Origin: Bacteroidales bacterium
GTDB lineage: Bacteria; Bacteroidota; Bacteroidia; Bacteroidales; UBA932
DNA: 64,000 bases
Assembly: GCA_015060395.1 (NCBI GenBank)
Contig: SUYP01000002.1
Coordinates: 62,001 to 126,000, forward strand
Direction of reading: 5' to 3'
The position numbers and the translations under genes are program-made. Below, in pieces: positions 26,661 to 34,427 of the stretch. The notes beneath the pieces are model-generated. The model was not told the origin of the DNA, ran no database searches, and saw nothing but the letters and a program-made list of their open reading frames with translations. The first letter of the stretch is position 1, and each line of letters begins with the position of its first letter.

Positions 26661-27686
26661 ATGAAAAGATTCCTTACATATCTGGTGGTGGCTGTGACAG
26701 CAGTCCTTACCATAGCTTCCTGCAGCGAAGATAAGCGCAAGAAAGCCCTCCTCCCGAACATCAGCGGAAAGGCCGGCGAAGTAATCGTCGTGATTGACAA
26801 GGGTCTGTGGGAAGGTGCAGTGGGCACAGTGCTCCGCGACACACTCACAGCAGACTGTCCTTTCCTTCCGCAGCGCGAGCCTCTCTACAACCTCGTCGAT
26901 GTGGCTCCAAGCGGATTCAACAATATGTTCCAGATACACAGGAACATCATTCTCGTGAACATTGACAGCAAGGTGACCGAGCCGGGAATAGTCATCAGGA
27001 AAGATGTATGGGCGGCTCCTCAGTGCGTCATCAACATCAACGCCAACGATGCCGAGACTGCCGTGACACTCATCAAGGAGAACAGCCAGAAGCTGATAAC
27101 CACTCTCGAGCAGGCTGAGCGCGACCGCGTGATCGCCAATGCGAAGAGATACGAGGAAAGGGCACTCGCCCCTGCGACAGCAGAAGTCATCGGAGGGTCC
27201 CCACACTACCCGTCAGGCTACCAGCTCAAGATGAAGACATCAGACTTCGTATGGATAACATACGCGCCACAGGGCACCCAGCAGAGCATTCTGGCCTTCA
27301 AATACCCTGTAGTGGAAGGTGAGGATATGATGAGCAGGACTTCCCTCATAGACAACATCAAGGCTATGCTTCAGAAGAATGTACCCGGTATGTTCGAGAA
27401 TACATATATGACCATCGCCCCTGTCATAGATCCGTCAGTGAAGTACCTCAATTACAAAGGACACGCATTCGCTGAGATCAGAGGCCTTTGGGATGTTCAC
27501 AACGATTATATGGGAGGTCCTTTTGTAGCACACGCATTCTACAGCCAGGACGGAAAGGATATGATCGTTCTCCTTGCTTTCGTTTATGCTCCGAAATACG
27601 ATAAGAGACAGTATCTCAGACAGGTAGAATCAGTTCTCTATTCTTTCGAGTGGTCAAAAACTGAAAATGATGCAATAAAAGAATAA
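26661..27686 (+). CDS. DUF4837 family lipoprotein
   Basis: A 341-aa lipoprotein (signal ending TIASC, Cys about 20). The body starts LLPNISGKAGEVIVVIDKGLWEG and includes the Trp-rich VWITYAPQGTQQSILAF and GLWDVHNDYMGGPF stretches that characterise DUF4837, a family known only from Bacteroidota. No function is established for the family. It lies 12 nt after rseP, so it may share an envelope role with the protease. Its stop is 29 nt before the promoter of the tRNA-Glu-rpsT unit. Confidence 0.85.
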   Translation: MKRFLTYLVVAVTAVLTIASCSEDKRKKALLPNISGKAGEVIVVIDKGLWEGAVGTVLRDTLTADCPFLPQREPLYNLVDVAPSGFNNMFQIHRNIILVNIDSKVTEPGIVIRKDVWAAPQCVININANDAETAVTLIKENSQKLITTLEQAERDRVIANAKRYEERALAPATAEVIGGSPHYPSGYQLKMKTSDFVWITYAPQGTQQSILAFKYPVVEGEDMMSRTSLIDNIKAMLQKNVPGMFENTYMTIAPVIDPSVKYLNYKGHAFAEIRGLWDVHNDYMGGPFVAHAFYSQDGKDMIVLLAFVYAPKYDKRQYLRQVESVLYSFEWSKTENDAIKE

Positions 27687-27692
27687 AATTAT

Positions 27693-27723
27693 TTTGTATT
27701 TTACAAATTAATTCATACCTTTG
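27693..27723 (+). promoter_or_regulatory. Complete Bacteroidota promoter for tRNA-Glu and rpsT
   Basis: TTTG (27693-27696), 19-nt spacer, TACCTTTG (27716-27723): a match to the full -33/-7 consensus, as expected for a highly expressed RNA and ribosomal gene. The tRNA begins 29 nt after the -7 element. Confidence 0.8.
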
Positions 27724-27752
27724 CACTCCCATTTGTAAAAAATGGTCAGTTT

Positions 27753-27824
27753 GGTCGGTTCGTCTATCGGTTAGGACTCAAGATTTTCATTCTTGCAAGA
27801 GGGGTTCGATTCCCCTACCGACTA
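27753..27824 (+). tRNA. tRNA-Glu (anticodon TTC)
   Basis: A 72-nt cloverleaf: acceptor GGTCGGT with ACCGACT, D stem GTCT/GGAC, anticodon stem CAAGA/TCTTG around the loop TTTTCAT, T stem GGGGT-type arm with loop TTCGATT, discriminator A. The anticodon TTC reads GAA and GAG. CCA is not encoded. rpsT starts 24 nt downstream with no promoter between, so both are probably cut from one transcript. Confidence 0.95.
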
Positions 27825-27848
27825 CAAGAAATATAAAAAATAAAAATA

Positions 27849-28103
27849 ATGGCAAATCACGCATCAGCAGACAAGCGCTATCGCCAGAGCGAAAGGCGCA
27901 GATTGCATAATAAGTATTATGCAAAGACTACAAGAAACGCAATCCGTGCGATTCGTAACACAACCGACAAGGCAGCAGCCGAGGCTAACGCTCCAAAGGT
28001 CTATGCAATGATCGACAAGCTCGCAAAGATCGGTGTTATCCACAAGAACAAAGCTGCAAACCTCAAGAGCGGTATCGCAGTTTATATCAATAAACTTTCA
28101 TAA
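27849..28103 (+). CDS. rpsT: 30S ribosomal protein S20
   Basis: An 84-aa basic, helical small-subunit protein with the family N-terminus [27 protein letters not shown] start and the [16 protein letters not shown] stretch near the end. S20 binds 16S rRNA and helps 30S assembly. Length is normal. It is read from the tRNA-Glu promoter, and a hairpin terminator follows 39 nt after the stop. Confidence 0.97.
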   Translation: MANHASADKRYRQSERRRLHNKYYAKTTRNAIRAIRNTTDKAAAEANAPKVYAMIDKLAKIGVIHKNKAANLKSGIAVYINKLS

Positions 28104-28142
28104 AGAAAGGTTCCCTTTTAAGGGTTTTTCTTATAGCTGGAG

Positions 28143-28169
28143 AGCGGTGGTCAATGACTGCCGCTTTTT
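28143..28169 (+). terminator. Rho-independent terminator of tRNA-Glu-rpsT
   Basis: AGCGGTGGTC and GACTGCCGCT form a 10-bp stem with two G-T pairs around AAT, followed by TTTTT. An earlier weak CCCTT/AAGGG hairpin at about 28113-28124 may also contribute. Confidence 0.75.
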
Positions 28170-28210
28170 CATTTCCAGCAGGGCAGATATCACATTACGC
28201 CGACAAAGCA

Positions 28211-28242
28211 AGCGGTCGGTTCCTTCACAGGGACCGGCCGCT
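28211..28242. terminator. GC-rich hairpin between convergent rpsT and PorV-like genes
   Basis: AGCGGTCGGTTCC and GGGACCGGCCGCT pair over 13 bp (two G-T pairs) around the loop TTCACA, flanked by AAGC-type A residues on the left and TTTC on the right. It can serve either direction. Nearly the same hairpin follows groEL (38056-38089). Confidence 0.65.
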
Positions 28243-28288
28243 TTCAATATTTATGTAAATAACCAGAAGGTTCAGGTAGTATTCCAGA

Positions 28289-29179
28289 TCAGAACCTGAC
28301 CCCTATTGTGGCACACAGGGTGCCTGATACAGGGCCGGAAGCTATCAGATAAGCCGCCGACAACGAAATCATAGATATGTCGAAACCCAAGCCCGCCGAC
28401 ATATATGAAGGTGCAGCTTTGACATCGGTAGAATAATGGTATCCGGCCCTCAGTGAGAACATATCGAACATTCTGAAGTCCGCTCCGGCATCCACTACTA
28501 CAGCCTTGTTCGGTGACTGCGCAAGGTAACCGGCTCCAAGACCTATCTGAAGACCGAATTTCTCTCCAAATGCAAAGTCATTCTGGACACCTGCCTTGAT
28601 AAGCATAGGGAGAGGAGCACTTGATGAGGAGTAGTTCAGCTTGGTTCCGAGGTTTGCGGCAAGAAGTCCCACTTTGAGACTCTTCACGGCATACACCACA
28701 TTGACATCAGCACAGAAGGCTGACGCCTTGGCTTCCGGAGCAAGGCCGGAACCCACATATTTAGCCAATACAGACACTGCAAGACCATCAATGATGGAAT
28801 ATGCCGCGCCAAGCCCTATCGACTGTTCCAGAGGCTTATATGAGCCCGTCACGACACCTGAAGCATCACTCATCGGATAAGAACCGTATGTATTGAACCT
28901 TGCCTGTGCAAGTATTGCGACCTTATTGAAACGATAACTGACATCAGCATCGATAATGTTGCTTCCGACTCCCTTCGGGCTCCAGCTGAAATACGACACC
29001 GATGCGTCCACTACTGTCGTATCTATAGCCCTTGCGGCATCACCTACAGCCTTGATACCGCCTGTAGCCATATCACGTGCATCATCAGGAAGATTAAGGA
29101 AAGAGGCCGTCTGAGCGTTCATCGACAAGAAAGGGATTGCCGACATCACACATAATATCAAAAATCTTTTTCTCATCAT
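28289..29179 (-). CDS. PorV/PorQ-like outer-membrane beta-barrel protein
   Basis: A 296-aa protein with a signal peptide (cut near SMNAQ, about residue 23) and alternating beta strands to the C-terminus, ending in an aromatic (GVRF) as outer-membrane barrels do. The start SFLNLPDDARDMATGG resembles the N-terminal plug-type motif of the PorV/PorQ branch of the FadL superfamily, whose members take part in T9SS cargo handling. Its ATG overlaps the stop of the T9SS-tailed subtilisin by 4 nt, supporting a link to T9SS cargo. A general FadL-like porin is the alternative. Confidence 0.75.
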   Translation of the reverse strand: MMRKRFLILCVMSAIPFLSMNAQTASFLNLPDDARDMATGGIKAVGDAARAIDTTVVDASVSYFSWSPKGVGSNIIDADVSYRFNKVAILAQARFNTYGSYPMSDASGVVTGSYKPLEQSIGLGAAYSIIDGLAVSVLAKYVGSGLAPEAKASAFCADVNVVYAVKSLKVGLLAANLGTKLNYSSSSAPLPMLIKAGVQNDFAFGEKFGLQIGLGAGYLAQSPNKAVVVDAGADFRMFDMFSLRAGYHYSTDVKAAPSYMSAGLGFDISMISLSAAYLIASGPVSGTLCATIGVRF

Positions 29180-31734
29180 AGCTTGACAACATTTTGAGAG
29201 AATGACTTGCCGGACTTGGAAGTCACCTTTACATTATACACTCCAGAAGTAATACCGGTAAGATCCACAACCGCTGGGTTAAATGGGTCAGGGTTCACCT
29301 TCCCGTCAAACACAACAGTTCCGGAAGCTCCTGAAATCACGACATCCACCTCATCAGCCTGGGCACCTCTGACATAAAGTCTGCCGTCTGTGATCGGATT
29401 AGGATAGAGGTCGTATGCATTCGAACCGTCCCTCACCACTACGTTGAAAACAGCAGAAGCAGTCTTGCCGAGGGCATCGGACGCTGTGACAGTTATCTGG
29501 GCCATACCATATCCTATGGAAGTCAGAGTGAGGACATCTTTGGCGACCGAGCCTTTTGCTACGGACTCGGCAGAAGATTGGATCGAATACTTCAAGGTCT
29601 CGCCATCCTCATCTGTGAAATGATCAGACAGGGTAACCGTCTTGGTCTTGGTTTTAGAATTGAAAAGAACGTTTTCAATCGGCTGCGATGCTGCAGGAGC
29701 ATTGTTTTCTTCCACTGTGAAAGTAATCTCACACTCCGCCTCGACGCCATATACATCGGAAGCGACAATACGGGACTTATATGTTCCTGCAGGAATTTTC
29801 TGAGCGTCAATATCTATGCGATAGATTCCATCCTCGATATAGAATGTCTCGAATGCGGTCGCCTCTTCATAGCGGACCTCGCCAAGTTCATTCTCCGGAT
29901 CGCTGATATTGAACTGAAGTCTCGGCTGCATAAACTGCTTGAAAGTGTGCTCTGTGCCGTCAAGTGCCTGAATGACAGGAGGCAGGTTATCGAGGGTACG
30001 GAGGGTTATATTCTCCGTAAGAGCAGAAGCATTGCCAAAGACATCATAACCTACTGCTGAGCAATAGTATGTTGAATTGAGGGCCAGTTTATCAAGCATT
30101 ACCGAAAGAGTATCTCCGACAGCCACCTTGGAAACGGTGATCGGAATCCTCTGGAGAGAAGTGGTGATTTCGGTAAACGGTTCTGAACTGTAGAGAAGCT
30201 CGGCAGATCTGCATTCAACGCCCTCATTGTCTGCCGGCATAATGAATTTGATATTGAAAGATGAGCCTGAAGTCAATTCAGCCTTCGCGAATTCCGGTGC
30301 CGGTGGGAGGACTTCGCCATAATGAGCGACTGCAGCCGAAGCATCTACCAATCCTGCACCCATAAGTTCCGGCTGCAACGCAATGTCTCTGGCCGTCTTA
30401 AGAAGACGCTCTATGAGCTGGTCGCGGGTAAATCCAGGGCCTCCGAATTCAGAAAGAATAAGGGCAGCCACACCGCTGACGTGAGGACAGGCCATAGAAG
30501 TTCCCTGATATCCGTCGTATGAATTGCCCGGTACCGTACTGAGAACCAGATGCATTTTGCTCGATTCTCCACCTGGAGCCGCTATATCGACCCATTTGCC
30601 GTGATTGGTATAAGATGCAGCCTTGAAATCACCGGCTATGGAAGAGACGGCTATACAGCCCTCGTATGAAGCTGGGTATCCGTACGGTTTTGACTCATTA
30701 CCGGCAGCAAAGACGACGATACCACCCTTCATCGGACTGTCCGGGAGCTGATTACCATTCTCATCGCATCCGGCGAACTCATTGAAATAGTCAATAGCAT
30801 CCTTAACATACCTAGGGGTATCTCCAATATCAGATCCGTCTTCGGTCAGATAGCCCCAACTGTTCTGGGCTATGACAGCTCCATTGTTTGCAGCCCATAC
30901 AAAGGCATCCGCCTCATTACCGCCGTTATCCCCTGCCATTGTCTGACAGGACATAATGCGGACACCCTTTATTCCTTTGGACGCGTCACCTCCTGCAATA
31001 CCGCTTATACCGATCGCATTATTATTGACCGCTGCAATGGTTCCGGCGACGTGCGTTCCGTGATCCTCAGGAATGATGTTATAATTGCCCATAACGAAAT
31101 TATATCCGTTAATAGGGTTGCCGTCCGGATCCGTTCCCTGCCAGATATTGTCTTTAAGGTCTTCGTGGTTTACATCGACACCGTGGTCAAGCACAGCAAC
31201 GACGACATTTTCAGATCCTACCACTCCGCGTTCCCAGGCCGGCCTGACATTTATATCACAGCCCGCCACAAGACCTGTAAGTGGGTTTCCGGCATTTGTA
31301 TAATGCCACTGCTTCCTCAGATCCGGGTCATTGAAGAAATGTGAGGATTCAGAAGAGCGTACGACAGGAACATATTCCACCATCTCGATTCCCGGAATGC
31401 CCATCAGGGACTCGCCTGCCTTAGTCAAAGGAGTAGAAGAATCAAATTCGACATCATACCACAGATGAAGCCCGGACCTGCGCATCCTTTCTTCAAATCG
31501 GCCTCCGTGAGAGAAAGTTCTTTTAAGAACTCCGACCTCTGCCAGACCGGCCGGCTCCTCACCTGCCTCAAGTCTCTGAGAAAGTTCTTCTGTAACCTTG
31601 ATGCAGGCCTTTCCCGGTATGTAGAAATGCTGGTCCACAGGATCAGGAGCTGCAACGTCATAGACTTCGCTACGCTGGCAGGATACCACAAGAGCGATAG
31701 CCAGCAAAAGTAGGGTATGATACGGTCGTTTCAT
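29176..31734 (-). CDS. Subtilisin-like (S8) protease lipoprotein with T9SS sorting domain
   Basis: An 852-aa protein. The signal peptide ends in a lipobox-like VVSC (Cys about 19). The S8 catalytic triad is complete: D183 in AVLDHGVD, H225 in HGTHVAG, S413 in GTSMACPHV. Residues about 470-770 carry fibronectin-III/cadherin-like beta repeats (NLPPVIQAL, EDGETLKYSI). The last 75 residues (YDLYPNPITDG to SQNVVKL) match the T9SS type A C-terminal sorting domain that directs secretion and attachment to the surface. It is expected to be a surface or secreted endopeptidase. The joint presence of a lipobox and a T9SS tail is unusual. A terminator lies just upstream, so expression may rely on read-through or an unseen promoter. 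Confidence 0.88.
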   Translation of the reverse strand: MKRPYHTLLLLAIALVVSCQRSEVYDVAAPDPVDQHFYIPGKACIKVTEELSQRLEAGEEPAGLAEVGVLKRTFSHGGRFEERMRRSGLHLWYDVEFDSSTPLTKAGESLMGIPGIEMVEYVPVVRSSESSHFFNDPDLRKQWHYTNAGNPLTGLVAGCDINVRPAWERGVVGSENVVVAVLDHGVDVNHEDLKDNIWQGTDPDGNPINGYNFVMGNYNIIPEDHGTHVAGTIAAVNNNAIGISGIAGGDASKGIKGVRIMSCQTMAGDNGGNEADAFVWAANNGAVIAQNSWGYLTEDGSDIGDTPRYVKDAIDYFNEFAGCDENGNQLPDSPMKGGIVVFAAGNESKPYGYPASYEGCIAVSSIAGDFKAASYTNHGKWVDIAAPGGESSKMHLVLSTVPGNSYDGYQGTSMACPHVSGVAALILSEFGGPGFTRDQLIERLLKTARDIALQPELMGAGLVDASAAVAHYGEVLPPAPEFAKAELTSGSSFNIKFIMPADNEGVECRSAELLYSSEPFTEITTSLQRIPITVSKVAVGDTLSVMLDKLALNSTYYCSAVGYDVFGNASALTENITLRTLDNLPPVIQALDGTEHTFKQFMQPRLQFNISDPENELGEVRYEEATAFETFYIEDGIYRIDIDAQKIPAGTYKSRIVASDVYGVEAECEITFTVEENNAPAASQPIENVLFNSKTKTKTVTLSDHFTDEDGETLKYSIQSSAESVAKGSVAKDVLTLTSIGYGMAQITVTASDALGKTASAVFNVVVRDGSNAYDLYPNPITDGRLYVRGAQADEVDVVISGASGTVVFDGKVNPDPFNPAVVDLTGITSGVYNVKVTSKSGKSFSQNVVKL

Positions 31735-31749
31735 AGAATAAGAGAAAAA

Positions 31750-31780
31750 ATAAGGGCGTATGTCTTAAATACGCCCTTAT
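31750..31780 (-). terminator. Terminator after the SusE-like gene
   Basis: ATAAGGGCGTAT and ATACGCCCTTAT form a perfect 12-bp stem with a 7-nt loop. On the minus strand it is followed by TTTTTTCTC. It closes the susC-susD-susE-like transcript and partly separates the downstream protease. Confidence 0.9.
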
Positions 31781-31792
31781 CATATCAAGTTA

Positions 31793-32686
31793 TTAGAGTT
31801 CCAACAATTCTGCAAGATCAGGGCCGCCTGGGAATGAGATGTAAGCCTGAGATGTTACACCCCACCAGCTGAATGCTCCGTTGTTGTAATTGAGAATAGG
31901 ATACCATACGAACTGTGCCACATTCTCCATTACCATCTTGTTCTGTGCAACGCTTGCCTCATCCTTTCTAGCAGACGGATGGAGGAGATGGACAGTCATA
32001 CCCTGCATCCTGAAACCAAGATTGATCATAGAAGCGTATGAAATAGAACCGTCCTCGTTGATTACGAACTCGATGTAAGGGATCTCGTTCACGAACTCCA
32101 TTCCGATTCTCTCAACGGTTGCCTTGTCGTAAGGATTAAGGAGTCTGTAAGTCTCGGTTCCATCCGGTGCCTTGATAAGCTGCTTCTCAGTAATAAAGAG
32201 ACCATCGGCATCCTTATACCACCAGGTATCACAGTACTGTGCTATTCCAAGGTTCTGCCAAGCCTTCTTGCAGGTGAGCGGGAGAGCCGTTGCAGTATAT
32301 TCTGAAAATTCACCGGAAGTAAGGCTTACAATGATGCTGTATTCGATGTCAGGAATGAGAGCATCGTATGAATAAGATAGTGCCGCAGTTGCAGTAGCCT
32401 CACCAGCTGCGAAAGACACTGTTGAATTCTTGAGAGTGAACAGTCCTGATGTATCGGTAAGAGCGACTGTCACATCAAGAGCACCTGATGTATTGGTTCT
32501 TACAAACGGAACAAGAATGTCAGCTCCGTCAATATCAAGATTTCTAGGTGCTGTTTCGTCAGCCCTTACGTATGTCTTGGACGCATCTTCCTGCGGTGCA
32601 GGAACGTATGCTTCTTCTGTACAAGCCGCGAAAGCTATGCTCAGAAAAGCGCCAAGAACGACCTTTGATAATATATTTGTCTTCAT
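31793..32686 (-). CDS. SusE-position lipoprotein (surface glycan/peptide-binding candidate)
   Basis: A 297-aa lipoprotein (lipobox FAAC, Cys about 21). The N-terminal half (about 40-140) looks like a beta-sandwich with VPFVRTNTSGALDVTVAL and SFAAGEATATAALSY, similar to BACON/Calx-beta-like repeats. The C-terminal half (about 145-297) is Trp- and Tyr-rich and has no recognised family. It directly follows susD by 16 nt, the place where SusE/SusF-like binding lipoproteins sit, so a ligand-binding role at the cell surface is inferred. The ligand is unknown. Confidence 0.65.
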   Translation of the reverse strand: MKTNILSKVVLGAFLSIAFAACTEEAYVPAPQEDASKTYVRADETAPRNLDIDGADILVPFVRTNTSGALDVTVALTDTSGLFTLKNSTVSFAAGEATATAALSYSYDALIPDIEYSIIVSLTSGEFSEYTATALPLTCKKAWQNLGIAQYCDTWWYKDADGLFITEKQLIKAPDGTETYRLLNPYDKATVERIGMEFVNEIPYIEFVINEDGSISYASMINLGFRMQGMTVHLLHPSARKDEASVAQNKMVMENVAQFVWYPILNYNNGAFSWWGVTSQAYISFPGGPDLAELLEL

Positions 32687-32702
32687 TTCTTTACCGTCTT
32701 AA

Positions 32703-34409
32703 TTAAAACTGTGTTGTAGAATTCTCAACTGAAGAAGTTGGGTTAGGGTTGTTGAGAGTAGTCATAACTCCGTCAATCTCGCTAGGTACGCCTGTCTCGT
32801 CGAGGATATAGTCGTTGTTCTCGATCTCGTTAAGCGGAATAAGGAGGTTCCAGTATGGGCTCACTTCCTCAATGTCATACTTAAGAGTTGAGTGGATTAC
32901 GTTAGATCCCTTGTACCAGGTCTTGACACCAGGTCTGATACGCTTAGCATCGAAGAAACCGACACCTTCGCCCCAGAACTCTACTCGCTTCTGATAAAGC
33001 ACCTCCTCCTGGAAGTTCTTTACGAAACCTTCGCCGAAAGTCGAAGAAGCGATAGTATAAGAATAATTAGGGTCACGGTACTCCTTCATAAATGCCTCAA
33101 GCTTAGCTGCACCAGCTGCCTCACCTTCAGTCATTCCGATAGCCTCAGCCTCGATGAGGTACATTTCCTCAACACGCATCATAGGCCAGTCAACAGCACC
33201 ACCGATTGAATATGTCTCCCAATCGCCACCCTTGCAACGTATCTTGAGTGACTTATAGTCAGGAAGGCTTTCAAACGGATAAGCCGCGAGATAGTTTGTA
33301 GCGTCAGCCCATTCATAGTATGATGCAGGATATGTCTCTCTGTCTGGATCGATGAATGACCTCTTACGGAAGTCTGTTCTGTTCATACGGTCATACAGCC
33401 ATCTCTGGATAGCCAACTGGGTAAGAGAGTTGTATCCCCAGTCTGACTCACCTGCGAGGAATCCTGTAGGGTTACAAAGGTTACCCATATTGTTTCCTGA
33501 GATATTATAGTACCACATCCAAGAGTTGTTGCCGGCTGCATCGCAGAATGCAGTTGCAGGATCGTGCCACTGAGCCTCTGTCAATGGGGTCTTGCCTGAA
33601 GCATCGATAGCCATACGTGCATACTTTGCAGCGTTTGCATAATCCTCCATAGCCAGATACATACGTGCCTTCAGACCGTAAACAACTGGAAGGCCTGGAT
33701 ATCTTCCTGTAGGAGGAGTATAGTCAGCAAGGAGCTGCTCAGCCTTGTCAAGGTCAGCGAGAACGAATGCAGACATAGCCTCCTTAGGAGCACGTGCAGT
33801 CTTGTACTCTGTCTCCTGCTCTGCGCTTGAAACGATGATCGGACCTGTAAGACCGAGCACCTTCGAGCAGTCAGTATATTTGTTCTGAGCAGGGAGGTAG
33901 ATGTTATAGATATCGTGGTACATCAATGCTCTGTAAACGTAAGCGATACCGAGGTATGCCTTCTGGTCAGCATTCATTTCCTCAAGCTGGGCAAGAGGTC
34001 CGATGATGTCGTTTGCAGACTTGATGATCTTATAGAGAGTCATAAAAGGAATCACCATACGATAAGTGTTGTCCTTCATTGAATATCCGTAAGATCCGGC
34101 ATATCCGGTCCACCAGTCATATCCCTCAGTCGATGAGTTATTTACAACATCGTTCAGCATACGAGCGTATGTGATGAGAATTCCAGAGTAAGACATATCG
34201 AACTCCTGCTGTACGGATGAACCGTAGAAGTAATATGGCTGATACATCTGTGCAACCAATCCGTCCACAGACGCCGCCATACCGGCAGCTGACTGGGCAA
34301 GCTGGTTAGAAGTTGCCGCTCCCTCAAGAGGGAAAGTTTCCTTGATACATCCGGTAAGCAGAGAAACTGAAGCAACAGTGACAAGTATAGTCTTAAAAAT
34401 ATTTTTCAT
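32703..34409 (-). CDS. SusD/RagB family nutrient-binding outer-membrane lipoprotein
   Basis: A 568-aa lipoprotein (LLTGC, Cys about 21) with the all-helical SusD fold: N-terminal TPR-like helices with YVYRALMYHDIYNIYLPAQN, the middle ARAPKEAMSAFVLADLDKAEQLL repeat, VYGLKARMYLAMEDYANAAKYARMAI, and C-terminal VRVEEMYLIEAEA-like and FQEEVLYQKRVEFWGEGVGFFDAKR motifs that define the family. SusD caps its SusC partner and captures substrate. It is 18 nt after susC. The substrate may be peptide (RagB-like) or glycan; neighbours favour protein use. Confidence 0.94.
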   Translation of the reverse strand: MKNIFKTILVTVASVSLLTGCIKETFPLEGAATSNQLAQSAAGMAASVDGLVAQMYQPYYFYGSSVQQEFDMSYSGILITYARMLNDVVNNSSTEGYDWWTGYAGSYGYSMKDNTYRMVIPFMTLYKIIKSANDIIGPLAQLEEMNADQKAYLGIAYVYRALMYHDIYNIYLPAQNKYTDCSKVLGLTGPIIVSSAEQETEYKTARAPKEAMSAFVLADLDKAEQLLADYTPPTGRYPGLPVVYGLKARMYLAMEDYANAAKYARMAIDASGKTPLTEAQWHDPATAFCDAAGNNSWMWYYNISGNNMGNLCNPTGFLAGESDWGYNSLTQLAIQRWLYDRMNRTDFRKRSFIDPDRETYPASYYEWADATNYLAAYPFESLPDYKSLKIRCKGGDWETYSIGGAVDWPMMRVEEMYLIEAEAIGMTEGEAAGAAKLEAFMKEYRDPNYSYTIASSTFGEGFVKNFQEEVLYQKRVEFWGEGVGFFDAKRIRPGVKTWYKGSNVIHSTLKYDIEEVSPYWNLLIPLNEIENNDYILDETGVPSEIDGVMTTLNNPNPTSSVENSTTQF

Positions 34410-34427
34410 TGTTCTATCCTCCCTTAA

